64,000 bases of DNA from Nocardioides rubriscoriae (GCF_008087085.1 NZ_VIYJ01000002.1:310001-374000), one strand, 5' to 3'; positions 32,029 to 41,031 are shown, numbered from the stretch's first letter. Notes: generated by a model from the sequence alone, not told the origin. Numbers and translations: made by a program.

Positions 32029-33312
32029 ATGAGCAGTCATGGGAACACACGTGGGAACAGTCATGGGAACGGCTACCGCGACACCGCCGAGGCCGGCTGG
32101 GCCTGGACCCTCGACCACGTGGCGTACGACGCCGACGGACCCTCGTTGCCCGCCCCGACGCAACCCGGTCAGGAGCTGGGCCCCCGGGCGGGCCTGCACA
32201 GCGGGGTGGGCGGCCTGGGCCTCGCGCTCGCCGAGGTGCGTCGTACCCGCCCGTGGACCGAACCCGAGGCGACGCTCGCCGAGCAGGTCGTCGTGGCGGT
32301 CCGTGCCGACGTCGAGGTCACGACGGACGCGTCGTGGTTCGACGGCCTCCCGGGGCACCTCGAGGTCCTCCGGGCCCTCGGCGCCGACGGGGCCGACCGG
32401 GTGGTGGCGCGGTTGCTCGAGGTCGCGACACCTACCGGGTGGCCGACCCCGTGGTTCGGACCCCCGCGCTTCCTCCCGGACGCCCGGGTCAACGACGCGA
32501 CCCTCGGCACCGCCGCGGTGCTGCACGCCGCCGTGGCCGCCCACGCCGACGACGTCCCCGGCGCCGCCCGACTGGCCACCGTGGCCGGTGACCTGCTGGT
32601 CGGCGAGGCCATCGAGGACGAGCACGGCCTGACCTGGCCGTTCGTGCCGTTGCGCTACCGGACCGACCCAGCGACCGAGATGCCCAACTGGTCCCACGGT
32701 GCGGCGGGCATCGCGCACGCGCTCGCCGACGCCGGCGCCGCGCTCGACCGCCCCGACTGGGTCGACCTCGCCCGGCACGCGGGGGAGCGGCTCGTCGCGA
32801 TCGGCGACCACACCGGCGGCGCGCTGCGGGTGCGCCACCTGCTTCCCAAGCCGGAGGCGGCCGACGAGGCCGGGATCGCCGACTTCAGCTACGGCTGGTG
32901 CCACGGCCCGAGCGGCACCTCGCAGGTGTACACCGCCCTGGCCGCCGCCGGGGTCGCCTCCGTGGCCGGGGAGCACCCGGCGACGTGGGCCGCACGGTGC
33001 TGGCGGGCGGTCGCCGCCAGTGGCCTGCCGGCCCGTCTCGAGCCGGGCTCGTGGGACAACGACGGTCGTTGCTGCGGCACGGCCGGGGTCGCCGACCTCG
33101 CCCTGACCGCCGGGGAGGTCGACCTGGCCGTGGCCTGCGGCGACGCCCTTGTCGAGCGCGCGGTCCCGGACGGGCCGGGCGTGTGCTGGCGCTTCGTCGA
33201 GCACCGGCTGCCCGAGCCGCTGCTCGCGCCCGAACCCGGGTGGATGCAGGGGTCCGCCGGCATCGCTGCGCTGCTGTTCCGGCTCGACCGGGAGCTCGAT
33301 GCACGAGGGTGA
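32029..33312 (+). CDS. LanC-like protein
   Basis: Protein of 427 residues built from LanC-type alpha/alpha-barrel repeats: GLHSGVGGLGLAL, NDATLGTAAVLHAA, NWSHGAAGIAHAL, FSYGWCHGPSGT, RCCGTAGVADLAL and GWMQGSAGIAALL. The zinc site of lanthionine cyclases is Cys, Cys-His; here the first Cys is in WCHG and the pair is Cys-Cys (RCCG), so the third ligand is cysteine instead of histidine. No dehydratase domain or precursor peptide is visible nearby. An MFS transporter begins 50 bases downstream. Candidate functions: thioether formation on an unseen peptide, or a LanCL-like glutathione-addition activity. Confidence 0.75.
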   Translation: MSSHGNTRGNSHGNGYRDTAEAGWAWTLDHVAYDADGPSLPAPTQPGQELGPRAGLHSGVGGLGLALAEVRRTRPWTEPEATLAEQVVVAVRADVEVTTDASWFDGLPGHLEVLRALGADGADRVVARLLEVATPTGWPTPWFGPPRFLPDARVNDATLGTAAVLHAAVAAHADDVPGAARLATVAGDLLVGEAIEDEHGLTWPFVPLRYRTDPATEMPNWSHGAAGIAHALADAGAALDRPDWVDLARHAGERLVAIGDHTGGALRVRHLLPKPEAADEAGIADFSYGWCHGPSGTSQVYTALAAAGVASVAGEHPATWAARCWRAVAASGLPARLEPGSWDNDGRCCGTAGVADLALTAGEVDLAVACGDALVERAVPDGPGVCWRFVEHRLPEPLLAPEPGWMQGSAGIAALLFRLDRELDARG

Positions 33313-33361
33313 CGGCCGGCGCCCGGCCGACCTCGACCAGCACCCCTGCCAGGATGGGGCG

Positions 33362-34714
33362 ATGCGTCACGCCGTCGGTCCCCTGCTCGCGGTGACGGTG
33401 GCGCTGGTGCTGGCCGACTCCGCGGTGGTCACGCTGGCCCTGCCCGACATCCTGCAGCACCTGGACGCCACGGTGACCCAGGTCGCCTGGGTGCTGATCG
33501 CCTTCAACCTCGTGCTCGGGCTCGCGGCCGTGCCGACCGCGATGAGCTTCACCCGGGCCCAGCCCCGCCTCCTGGCCGCGGCGGGCATCGCCGTCTTCGC
33601 CGCCGCCTCCGCGGCGTGTGCCGTGGCGGGCACGATCGAGGTGCTGATCGCGGCGCGCTGCCTGCAGGCCCTGGGCGGCGCGTTGGCCGTGGTCGGGTGC
33701 CTGGAGCTGCTGGTCGAGGAGCACGGCGAGCGGCGCGGGATCGCGACCTGGATCACCGCCGGCGTGGTCGGCACGGCGGTCGGGCCGTTCGCGGGCGGGC
33801 TGCTCACCCAGGTGTTCTCGTGGCAGGCCATCTTCGTGGTCCAGGTGCCCTTCGCCGTGTTGGCCGTGCCCGCCGCGCTCGCCGTACCTGTCCGGGCGGT
33901 CACCGCTCCTGACCGGCACCGCCCGGTCCTGCGTCCCCACCTCACCCTCGCCCTGCTGTCGGCCGCCCTGACCGCAGCGCTGTTCCTGCTGGTGCTGCTG
34001 CTGGTCGAGGGCTGGCGCCACGACCCCGGTACGGCGGCCCTCACGGTCTCGGTCGTGCCGATCGCCGCCCTGGCCGCGCGACCGCTCGCCCGGCTGCTGC
34101 GCCCACCGGCCGAGGTGGAGGTCGCGGTCGGCTGCTTCCTGGTCGCCGGCGGGCTGGTCGGGCTCGCCGTCCCACCGTCGGCCGACCTCGTGTGGACCGT
34201 CGCGCCCCAGGCGCTCGTGGGTCGCGGCCTCGGCCTCACCGTCGACCGCCTCACCGCACAGGCCATGGAGATGCGGCTCCCGAGGGCGAGGCACGCCGGG
34301 TGGAGCATCGGCGCCCGCCACCTCGGGGTGGTGGTCGGTCTGGCGATCCTCACCCCCGTGTTCACCGCCGACCTGCAGGACGCCCAGGTGCCCGCGCAGG
34401 AGGCGATCACGTCGTTGGTGATCGACGCGCCGCTGCAGCCGCAGGACAAGATCGCCGTCGCCGAGGCGCTGGGCGGTGCGCTCGCCGACCAGCAGGACCA
34501 GGTGCCCGACCTGCGCCCCGCCTTCGCCTCGCTCGACGTCGACCCCGGCGAGCAGGCCAACGTCGACGCGCTCGAGCGCGCCCTCGACGCCCAGCTCGAG
34601 CGCGCCGCCACCCGCGCCTTCCGTGACTCGTTCCTGATCGGCGCGGGCCTCGCGCTGCTGGCCTTGCTGACGCTGCTGGTGCCGCAACGACGCGTCGAGC
34701 AGGTGACCGCGTGA
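33362..34714 (+). CDS. MFS transporter, drug:H+ antiporter-like
   Basis: Membrane protein of 450 residues. Helix 1 starts GPLLAVTVALVLADSAVVTLALPDI with the DHA2-type motif, and GGALAVVGCLELLVEEHGERR and GVVGTAVGPFAGGLL follow (motif C-like). About 11-12 membrane segments are visible, ending LIGAGLALLALLTLLVP. Between the last two segments there is a long polar insertion (about residues 335-425, rich in Asp and Gln). Start ATG 33362. Its stop overlaps the next gene (GTGA), tying it to a secreted protein of similar acidic composition. Confidence 0.78.
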   Translation: MRHAVGPLLAVTVALVLADSAVVTLALPDILQHLDATVTQVAWVLIAFNLVLGLAAVPTAMSFTRAQPRLLAAAGIAVFAAASAACAVAGTIEVLIAARCLQALGGALAVVGCLELLVEEHGERRGIATWITAGVVGTAVGPFAGGLLTQVFSWQAIFVVQVPFAVLAVPAALAVPVRAVTAPDRHRPVLRPHLTLALLSAALTAALFLLVLLLVEGWRHDPGTAALTVSVVPIAALAARPLARLLRPPAEVEVAVGCFLVAGGLVGLAVPPSADLVWTVAPQALVGRGLGLTVDRLTAQAMEMRLPRARHAGWSIGARHLGVVVGLAILTPVFTADLQDAQVPAQEAITSLVIDAPLQPQDKIAVAEALGGALADQQDQVPDLRPAFASLDVDPGEQANVDALERALDAQLERAATRAFRDSFLIGAGLALLALLTLLVPQRRVEQVTA

Positions 34715-35322
34715 ACCGGCTCGCTCGCGTCCTCGGCCTGCCGCTGGTCGCGCTCGCGATGGTGGCCGCCGTCCTCGGTGTGCAGGTCGCGCACGGAGGA
34801 GGCGACTTCGAGCCGCTGCGCCCGGCCGACGCCTGCGCCGAGCGTCGCGTCACCTCGCGGGCCGACGGCATCGAGGGCCTCACCGAGCGGCTCGTGCTGC
34901 TCGGGGTCAACGACGCCGCGTGCACCCTGCGGGTCAGTCGGGAGGCGCTGACCCTGCGGCTCGCGCAGCCCGGCGAGCGCACCGACGCCGAGGTCGACGC
35001 CCTGCGCCAGGGTCTGCTCTTGGCAGTCAGGCAGCTGGACGCCACCGGCACCCTGCCGCCCGTCTCCGACCTGCTCGACGAGGCGCTCGACCAGGCCGAC
35101 CTCAACGGCTTCCTCGAGGCCGCGATCCGCGCCCTGCCCGACTCGGTGGTCGACGGCGCGCTCACGACCGACGACGTGCTGACCCGCGCCATCGAGGACC
35201 TCGACGTGCGCGCGCTGCTGGCCGACCTCGACGACCCCGACGAGCTCGACGCGCAGGTCCAGGCCGCCGTCACCCAGGCGGTCGAGGACGCTCTGCTCGA
35301 CCGGCTGCGCGACCTGCTCTGA
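34711..35322 (+). CDS. Predicted exported or membrane-anchored protein, unknown function
   Basis: Protein of 203 residues. Residues 7-27 (VLGLPLVALAMVAAVLGVQVA) form a signal anchor; no lipobox. The rest is soluble and acidic, with leucine-rich helices (LTTDDVLTRAIEDLDVRALL, LDAQVQAAVTQAVEDALLDRL). GTG start overlaps the MFS stop by 4 bases, so it is probably a partner of the transporter; its acidic helices resemble the polar insertion near the transporter's C terminus. No family recognised. Confidence 0.6.
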   Translation: MNRLARVLGLPLVALAMVAAVLGVQVAHGGGDFEPLRPADACAERRVTSRADGIEGLTERLVLLGVNDAACTLRVSREALTLRLAQPGERTDAEVDALRQGLLLAVRQLDATGTLPPVSDLLDEALDQADLNGFLEAAIRALPDSVVDGALTTDDVLTRAIEDLDVRALLADLDDPDELDAQVQAAVTQAVEDALLDRLRDLL

Positions 35323-35362
35323 GCCCGCTGGGCCCCATGGGCGTCGACTAGGGTCATCGAAC

Positions 35363-36595
35363 GTGAGCGAGACGAGCCGGCCGGCCGACCTGCCAGTGCT
35401 GACGCCCGAGGAGCAGCGGGTCCTCGGCAGCCTGCTCGAGAAGGAGGTCACGGTCCCGGCGAGCTACCCGATGACCGTCAACTCCGTGCGCACGGCGTGC
35501 AACCAGACGAGCAGCCGCGAACCCGTCGTCGACTACGACGAGGACCTCGTGCACCACACGCTGCGCGACCTCAAGCAGCGCGACCTGGTCGCGGTGACCT
35601 GGGACGACCGCGGGCGCCGCACGCTGAAGTACGTGCAGACCGTGTCGGTGCGCCTCGACCTCGCCGACGACGAGCGGGCGCTGCTCACGGTGCTGCTGCT
35701 GCGCGGGGCCCAGGCGCCGGGGGCGCTCAAGAGCCGCACCGAGCGGCTGCACGCCTTCGCCGACCGCGGCGCCGTCGAGGCGTGCCTGACCCGGCTCGCG
35801 CAGCGGGAGCGGCCCCTGGTCGAGCAGCTGCCGCGCCAGCCGCGCGAGCAGGACGCGCGGTGGATCCACCTGCTGGGCCCGGTCGACCTGCCCACCGCCG
35901 GGGCGCCGGCCGCAGGGCCTGCCGTCGACCGCGACGCGGTGCTGGCCGGAGGAGCCGAGGCCCGCGACGCCAAGGTGCGCGCAGCCTACGCCGCCGTCGC
36001 CGCGTCGTACGCCGAGGCGCTGACCGGCGAGCTGGCCGACCTGCCCTTCGAGCGCTGGCTGCTCGACCGGGTCGCCGCGCACGCCGGCACCGGTCCGGTG
36101 GTCGAGGTCGGCTGCGGACCCGGACACGTCACGGCCCACCTCGCCGAAGCCGGGGCCGACGCGACCGGCCTCGACCTGGTGCCCGAGATGGTCGAGCAGG
36201 CCCGCCGGCGCTACCCCGACGGGGTCTACGAGGTGGGCGACCTGCGCACCCTGATGCGGCCGGTCAACGGCCCGGGGTGGGCAGCGGTGCTGGGGTGGTA
36301 CTCGCTGATCCACCTCGGCGCCTCCGAGCTGCCGGGGGCGATCGGGGCGCTGGTGCGACCGCTGGCTGCCGACGGCTGGTTGGTGCTGGCGCTGCACGCG
36401 GGCTCGCAGGTGCGCCACCACACCACGTGGTTCGACCACGAGGTGGACCTCGACGTCGTCCTCCACGAGCCGGCCGACGTGGTCGCGGTGGTCGAGGCGG
36501 CGGGTCTGGTCGACGTCGAGTGGTACCGCCGCGGACCGGTGGCCGGACGTGGGGAGACGTCGGAGCGGCTCTACGTGGTCGGTCGCAAGCCCTGA
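35363..36595 (+). CDS. DUF480 (YceH-like) domain fused to a SAM methyltransferase
   Basis: A 410-residue two-domain protein. Residues 10-170 are a DUF480/YceH tandem winged helix (LTPEEQRVLGSLLEKEVTVPASYPM, NQTSSREPVVDYDED, LLRGAQAPGALKSRTERLH). Residues ~205-410 are a class I methyltransferase: VVEVGCGPGHVTAHLAEAG motif I, GLDLVPEMVEQARRR, and a C-terminal ERLYVVGRK strand. YceH stands alone in enterobacteria; function unknown. GTG start 41 bases after the previous stop. Which substrate the methyltransferase acts on is not known. Confidence 0.8.
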   Translation: MSETSRPADLPVLTPEEQRVLGSLLEKEVTVPASYPMTVNSVRTACNQTSSREPVVDYDEDLVHHTLRDLKQRDLVAVTWDDRGRRTLKYVQTVSVRLDLADDERALLTVLLLRGAQAPGALKSRTERLHAFADRGAVEACLTRLAQRERPLVEQLPRQPREQDARWIHLLGPVDLPTAGAPAAGPAVDRDAVLAGGAEARDAKVRAAYAAVAASYAEALTGELADLPFERWLLDRVAAHAGTGPVVEVGCGPGHVTAHLAEAGADATGLDLVPEMVEQARRRYPDGVYEVGDLRTLMRPVNGPGWAAVLGWYSLIHLGASELPGAIGALVRPLAADGWLVLALHAGSQVRHHTTWFDHEVDLDVVLHEPADVVAVVEAAGLVDVEWYRRGPVAGRGETSERLYVVGRKP

Positions 36596-36609
36596 TGCGA
36601 ACGTGCTCC

Positions 36610-36640
36610 CGCCCCGGCGTGGTGGCCCCACGCCGGGGCG
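36610..36640. terminator. Bidirectional hairpin terminator
   Basis: A 13-base-pair perfect stem (arm CGCCCCGGCGTGG) with a 5-base loop lies between the convergent DUF480-methyltransferase and osmC genes. Confidence 0.8.
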
Positions 36641-36656
36641 GACGAACGCGTCCGCC

Positions 36657-37100
36657 TCAGCTCTCGAGCGAGGCGTCCAGGGTGATCTCGACGCCGGTGA
36701 GCGCCTTGCTGACGGGGCAGCCCTGCTTGGCGGCCTCGGCGGCCTGCTGGAAGCCGGCCTCGTCGAGCCCGTCGACCTCACCGACGACGGTGATCTTGAT
36801 GCCGGTGAGCTTGAAGCCGCCGTTGGCGGAGTCGGGGCCGAGGGAGACGTCGGCGGTCACGTCGAGCGACTGCGGGGTGCCGCCGGCCTCGGCGATGATC
36901 GCCGAGAGCTGCATCGCGTAGCACGACGAGTGGGCCGCGGCGATGAGCTCCTCGGGGCTGGTGGTGCCACCGGCCTCGTCGGCCGCGCGCTTGGGGAAGG
37001 AGACCTCGTAGGTGCCGACCTTCGAGCTGGTGAGCTCGACCTGACCGGACCCTTCCTGCAGCGAGCCGTTCCAGGCGGTACGAGCGGTACGAGTGGGCAT
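36657..37100 (-). CDS. osmC: OsmC-family peroxiredoxin
   Basis: Protein of 147 residues with the two redox cysteines of OsmC/Ohr proteins: AAHSSCYAMQLS and KQGCPVSKAL. The N-terminal TARTAWNGSLQEGSG and TTSPEELIAAAHSSCY follow the OsmC rather than the Ohr subgroup. It reduces organic hydroperoxides. Its start at 37100 is divergent from a MarR gene of OhrR type with a palindrome between them, so peroxide-responsive control is likely. Confidence 0.88.
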   Translation of the reverse strand: MPTRTARTAWNGSLQEGSGQVELTSSKVGTYEVSFPKRAADEAGGTTSPEELIAAAHSSCYAMQLSAIIAEAGGTPQSLDVTADVSLGPDSANGGFKLTGIKITVVGEVDGLDEAGFQQAAEAAKQGCPVSKALTGVEITLDASLES

Positions 37101-37129
37101 GGGGAGCTCCTTGCGACGTAGGAAACTAA

Positions 37130-37141
37130 CTTGTGCACAAG
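37130..37141. promoter_or_regulatory. Palindromic operator between osmC and ohrR
   Basis: CTTGTGCACAAG is a perfect 12-base palindrome inside AACTTGTGCACAAGAT, placed between the divergent starts; the likely target of the adjacent MarR/OhrR protein. Confidence 0.7.
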
Positions 37142-37169
37142 ATACTAGCGGACGAAGTAGCATGGGTCC

Positions 37170-37634
37170 ATGCCCGCCACCCTGCCCCCCACGGCGCAGG
37201 AGCTCGACGAGCTCCTCTGCTTCGACCTCTACGCCGCCCAGCGCGCCGTCACCGCGGCCTACCGCCCGGTGCTGGGTCCTCTCGGGCTCACCTACCCGCA
37301 GTATCTCGTGCTGGTCGTGCTGTGGGGCCGCGGTGAGTGCGCGGTGCGCGACGTGGCCGCCGCGCTGCGCCTCGACCACGGCACGCTGACGCCGCTGCTG
37401 CGGCGCATGGAGACCGCGGGGCTGATCACCCGCACCCGCGGCGCCGACGACGAGCGCACGGTGCTCCTGCGTCTCACCCCCGCCGGCGACGCCCTGCGCG
37501 TGCACCGCGACGACGTGCAGTGCCGGATCGCCGACGCGGTCGGCCTGCACGAGCGCGACTTCGTGACCCTGCAGCGGCTGCTGCGCCGGGTCACCGACGC
37601 GACCCACGCCGCCCTCGAGGACGACGACCTCTAG
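37170..37634 (+). CDS. ohrR: MarR-family regulator, OhrR-like
   Basis: Regulator of 154 residues. The N-terminal ELLCFDLYAAQRAV contains Cys17, matching the peroxide-sensing cysteine of OhrR, and LTYPQYLVLVVLW is the next family signature. The winged helix spans VRDVAAALRLDHGTLTPLLRRMETAGLITR..ADDERT. OhrR is a repressor that leaves DNA when its cysteine is oxidised by organic hydroperoxide. It is divergent from osmC across a 12-base palindrome. Confidence 0.87.
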   Translation: MPATLPPTAQELDELLCFDLYAAQRAVTAAYRPVLGPLGLTYPQYLVLVVLWGRGECAVRDVAAALRLDHGTLTPLLRRMETAGLITRTRGADDERTVLLRLTPAGDALRVHRDDVQCRIADAVGLHERDFVTLQRLLRRVTDATHAALEDDDL

Positions 37635-37646
37635 CCGGTCGCGCCG

Positions 37647-38444
37647 CTAGTCGCGCGCCTCCAGCGCCGCCTGCCCGGCCAGCCGTACGACGTCCCACAC
37701 CAGCGCCCGCGTCGGTGCGGTCAGGGCGGGGTCGGCCTGCTGGTGCACGCGTTCCCACCGGTGCGCCCGGTCGGCCAGGGCCGCCTCGACGACCGGGTGG
37801 TGCACGGCGTCGAGCCGGTCGAGCGCCCAGCGCGCGGCTGCCGCCTTGCCGGTGACCTCGGCGACGGTGGCGGTGTAGAGGATCCGGCACGACGTGAGCA
37901 CGTACTGGGGCTGCCACCACGCGTCGCCGTACGGGGCCGGGTCGTCCTCGAGCTCCTCGGCCCGGGCCCGGGCCAGGCCCAGGGCCTCGGCGCGCGGGGC
38001 GGCTGCGGTGACCTCCGCGACCAGGTCGCGCGGGTCGGGCCCGGCCAGCACCACGCCGTGCTCGCGCAGCAGCCACCGGGCGTGGGCCGTGTTGTCGTGG
38101 CTCGAGTCGACCAGCTCGCGCGACCCGTGGTCGACGTAGGGCCAGCGGCGGCCCAGGGTCATCGGGCTGCGCAGGTCGGCGAGGTCGGCGTAGGACCCCT
38201 CGAGGTGGGCCGCCCAGCCGCCGGCGTCGGGCAGCCGCGCGTGGAGCGTGCGCAGCGCAGCGGTGGTCGCGTCGTCGAGACGGCCGTCGGTCACGGCGAG
38301 GACGTCGACGTCGCTCCACTCGTGGGCGCAGCCCAGGGCGAAGGAGCCGACGAGATAGGCGCCGACCCACCGGTCGCCCAGCGCGGCGCGCGCTCCGGCG
38401 ACCCACGGCTCGAGCGAAGCGGCGACATCGGTCGGCAGGTCCAT
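37647..38444 (-). CDS. Nucleotidyltransferase, aminoglycoside adenylyltransferase (AadA)-like
   Basis: Protein of 265 residues. The N-terminal nucleotidyltransferase core has GSFALGCAHEWSDVDVLAV (GS..DxD metal site, about residues 33-50), and the C-terminal helical part (WWQPQYVLTSCRILYTATV..VTGKAAAARWAL) resembles the AadA C-terminal domain. Chromosomal homologues are common and often have no proven resistance role, so the substrate should be left open. Its stop is 12 bases from the convergent ohrR stop. Confidence 0.72.
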   Translation of the reverse strand: MDLPTDVAASLEPWVAGARAALGDRWVGAYLVGSFALGCAHEWSDVDVLAVTDGRLDDATTAALRTLHARLPDAGGWAAHLEGSYADLADLRSPMTLGRRWPYVDHGSRELVDSSHDNTAHARWLLREHGVVLAGPDPRDLVAEVTAAAPRAEALGLARARAEELEDDPAPYGDAWWQPQYVLTSCRILYTATVAEVTGKAAAARWALDRLDAVHHPVVEAALADRAHRWERVHQQADPALTAPTRALVWDVVRLAGQAALEARD

Positions 38445-38548
38445 GCCGTCACGCTAGAGGCCGCCCGAACCACGACGCTGCCACAACGCGACCTCAACGA
38501 CGCCGCAGACCCGTGACCGGGCGACCACCGATGTGGTAGCCATCACAC

Positions 38549-39283
38549 GTGAGCCAGATCGCGGCCGAGCATGCGTCGCACGCGAACGCACCGGTGGTGC
38601 TGGTCGTCGACGACGACGCCGCCGTGCGCACCGTGGTGCGCTGGCAGCTCGACGACGCGGGGTTCCGGGTCGTCGAGGCCGACGACGGACCGTCCGCGCT
38701 GCGCCGCATCCAGGAGCACCGCCCCACGCTGGTCGTGCTCGACCTGTCGCTGCCCGGTCTCGGTGGCCTCGACGTGCTGCGGTCGGTGCGCGGGGGGCAG
38801 ACCGGCCGGTCCGACCTGCCCGTCATCGTGCTGTCGGGACGCAGCGGCGAGAGCGACCGCATCGTCGGGCTCGACCTGGGGGCCGACGACTACCTCGTCA
38901 AGCCGTTCTCGCCCGGCGAGCTGGCCGCGCGGGTCCGCTCGGTGCTGCGGCGCAGCAGCGCGGACGCCGGGGAGGAGGCCGTCGTCGTCGGCCCGCTGCG
39001 CATCGAGCCGGCCAGCCGGCGCGTGCTGCTCGACGGGACCGACGTCGACCTCACGCCCAAGGAGTTCGACCTGCTGTCCTTCCTGGCCACCCACCCCCGT
39101 CACGTCTTCACCCGCCCCCAGCTGCTCGACCGGGTGTGGCACTCGTCGTCGGACTGGCTGGGCGAGGCGACGGTCACCGAGCACGTGCACCGCCTGCGGC
39201 TCAAGCTCGAGCGCGAGCCGTCGCGCCCCCGGATCCTCCTCACCGTGCGGGGCGTGGGTTACCAGCTCTCGGACGAGGCGTGA
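38549..39283 (+). CDS. OmpR/PhoB-type response regulator
   Basis: Response regulator of 244 residues. Receiver domain: acidic pair in VVDDDAA, phospho-acceptor aspartate in LVVLDLSLPG, LSGR and the lysine in YLVKPFSPGEL. The C-terminal winged helix (LTPKEFDLLSFLATHPRHVFTRPQLLDRVW ... VTEHVHRLRLKLE..TVRGVGYQL) binds DNA. GTG start. Its stop overlaps the sensor kinase GTG by 3-4 bases, so the pair works together. The target genes are not indicated. Confidence 0.92.
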   Translation: MSQIAAEHASHANAPVVLVVDDDAAVRTVVRWQLDDAGFRVVEADDGPSALRRIQEHRPTLVVLDLSLPGLGGLDVLRSVRGGQTGRSDLPVIVLSGRSGESDRIVGLDLGADDYLVKPFSPGELAARVRSVLRRSSADAGEEAVVVGPLRIEPASRRVLLDGTDVDLTPKEFDLLSFLATHPRHVFTRPQLLDRVWHSSSDWLGEATVTEHVHRLRLKLEREPSRPRILLTVRGVGYQLSDEA

Positions 39284-41031
39284 GGGCCGTGCTGTCGCCG
39301 GCTCCCGCGGTGCCCGAGCCGGAGCTCTCGACCGACGACGCACGCGCTCTGCTCGACCGGCAGACGGCGGTGCTCGAGCTGATCGCCCGGGCCGCCCCGC
39401 TGCCCGAGGTGCTCGCCGAGATCCTGGTCTCGCTCGAGCAGCTGATGCCCGGCGCGCGGTGCTCGGTGTTGCTGCTGGACCGCGAGCGGGGCACCCTGCA
39501 CCACGGCGCCGCGCCGAGCCTGCCCGTCGCCTACGTCGCCTCCATCGACGGGATGTCGATCGGCGACGGGGCCGGCTCGTGCGGCACGGCCGCGGCGCTC
39601 GACGCCGCCGTCGTGGCGACCGACGTCCTCACCGACCCCCGCTGGGTCGATTTCCGCGCCGCGGCCACCGCGGTGGGGCTGCGCAGCTGCTGGTCGACCC
39701 CGATCCGCGGCCGCGACGGGCAGCCGATCGGCACCTTCGCGGTCTACCACGACCAGCCGCACCACCCGACCCAGCGCGAGGAGCTGCTGGTCGACCGGTG
39801 CACCCACCTCGCGTCGGTGGCCATCGACCACGCCGGGCTCGTCGGCGACCTGGTCGAGAGCGAGGAGCGCTTCCGTCGCTCGTTCGACGACAACGCGCTG
39901 GGGATGGCGATCCTCGGTCTCGACCTGGCCGTCGTGCGCAGCAACCACGCGCTCGTGTCCCTGACCCGGGGGAGGTCCGACGTGGTCGGCCGGCCCCTCG
40001 ACGACCTCCTCACGCCCCGGGGCCGGTCGCTGGCGTCGTGGGTCGACCAGCTCGACCGCACCGGTACGGCGCTCGTCGCGTTCGAGGCGACGGTGCACGT
40101 CGACGGGCCTGACCGCGCCGGCCGGACCGAGGAGACCCACGGGACCGACGTCGAGGTGGAGGTGACGCTGTCGCAGCTGCCGGGCCGCGACGGCCGCCCC
40201 GCGCAGTACGTCGTCAACGTCCTCGACCTGACCGAGCGTCGCGCCGCCGAGCGCGACCGACGGGCCCGCCTCGAGGCCGAGACCGCGCGTCGTACCGCCG
40301 AGGACCTCGCCCACGCCCGCTCGCAGCTGCTCGCGGCCGTCGGTCACGAGGCCCGCACACCGATCCAGGCGATCGTCGGCTTCGCCGAGCTGCTCGGCAC
40401 GATCGACCTCGACGAGGCACGCCGCCACGAGGCGCTCGACCACATCGGCGCCGCCGCCGGGCACGTGATGGACCTGCTCACCGACGTGCTCGACCTCAGC
40501 CGCGTCGAGGCCAACGCCCTACCGCTGGTGCTCGAGCCCGTGGGCGTCGAGGAGGTGGTCGGCGACGTCCTCGGCCTGCTCTCGACCAAGGCGCAGCAGC
40601 GCCAGGTCACGCTGTCGTGCCGCGTCGGCGACGAGGTCGTCCACGCCGACCGACGGCGGCTGCGCCAGGTGCTCCTCAACCTCGTCGGCAACGCGATCCG
40701 GCACGGCGACGTCGGCGGTCGGGTGGTCGTGAGGTCGGCCCCGGGACCCGAACCGGCCGACCTGTGCGTGCTCGTCGAGGACGACGGCCCGGGCATCCCG
40801 CCCGAGCTGCTGCCCCGCATCTTCACGCCGTTCGCCCACGCCCACCCGGGCACGGCGTCGCGCCGCGCGACCGCGGACGAGCCCGGTGTCGAGGAGAGCG
40901 TCGGGCTCGGGCTCGGCCTGGCCCACGGGCTCGTCGGCGCCATGGCCGGGGAGCTGCGCGTGGGCTGCTCCACGAGCGCCGGCACCTGCATGGAGCTGCG
41001 CCTCCCGCGCGCGGGAGCCCCGCGACCGTGA
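39280..41031 (+). CDS. Soluble hybrid-sensor histidine kinase, GAF-PAS-HisKA-HATPase
   Basis: Kinase of 583 residues without membrane segments. A GAF domain (about 20-185; SIGDGAGSCGTAAA, WSTPIRGRDGQPIGTFAVY) is followed by PAS (ESEERFRRSFDDNALGMAIL), a coiled linker rich in Arg/Glu, HisKA with phospho-histidine in VGHEARTPIQAIVGF, and HATPase motifs N (NLVGNAIRHG), G1 (EDDGPGIPPE) and G2 (GLGLGLAHG). GTG 39280 overlaps the response-regulator stop; GTG 39289 is also possible. The GAF CGTAAA pattern is of the kind that senses small ligands or redox state, but the signal is unknown. Confidence 0.88.
   Translation: MRAVLSPAPAVPEPELSTDDARALLDRQTAVLELIARAAPLPEVLAEILVSLEQLMPGARCSVLLLDRERGTLHHGAAPSLPVAYVASIDGMSIGDGAGSCGTAAALDAAVVATDVLTDPRWVDFRAAATAVGLRSCWSTPIRGRDGQPIGTFAVYHDQPHHPTQREELLVDRCTHLASVAIDHAGLVGDLVESEERFRRSFDDNALGMAILGLDLAVVRSNHALVSLTRGRSDVVGRPLDDLLTPRGRSLASWVDQLDRTGTALVAFEATVHVDGPDRAGRTEETHGTDVEVEVTLSQLPGRDGRPAQYVVNVLDLTERRAAERDRRARLEAETARRTAEDLAHARSQLLAAVGHEARTPIQAIVGFAELLGTIDLDEARRHEALDHIGAAAGHVMDLLTDVLDLSRVEANALPLVLEPVGVEEVVGDVLGLLSTKAQQRQVTLSCRVGDEVVHADRRRLRQVLLNLVGNAIRHGDVGGRVVVRSAPGPEPADLCVLVEDDGPGIPPELLPRIFTPFAHAHPGTASRRATADEPGVEESVGLGLGLAHGLVGAMAGELRVGCSTSAGTCMELRLPRAGAPRP

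Noticed and set aside
37130..37141. Shared regulator for the osmC/ohrR palindrome and the rhodopsin repeat at 30460
   Set aside because: Half-sites resemble each other (AACTTG/CAAG) but the spacer is 4 versus 2 bases, which places the halves on a different helical face; each repeat has its own adjacent regulator.
37647..38444. Antibiotic-resistance gene
   Set aside because: AadA-like fold is clear, but chromosomal homologues occur widely and no mobile context is present; resistance is not claimed.
38533..39279. Upstream extension of the histidine kinase frame
   Set aside because: It is an Arg/Ala-rich frame overlapping the response regulator; the GTG overlap at 39280 gives the usual two-component arrangement.
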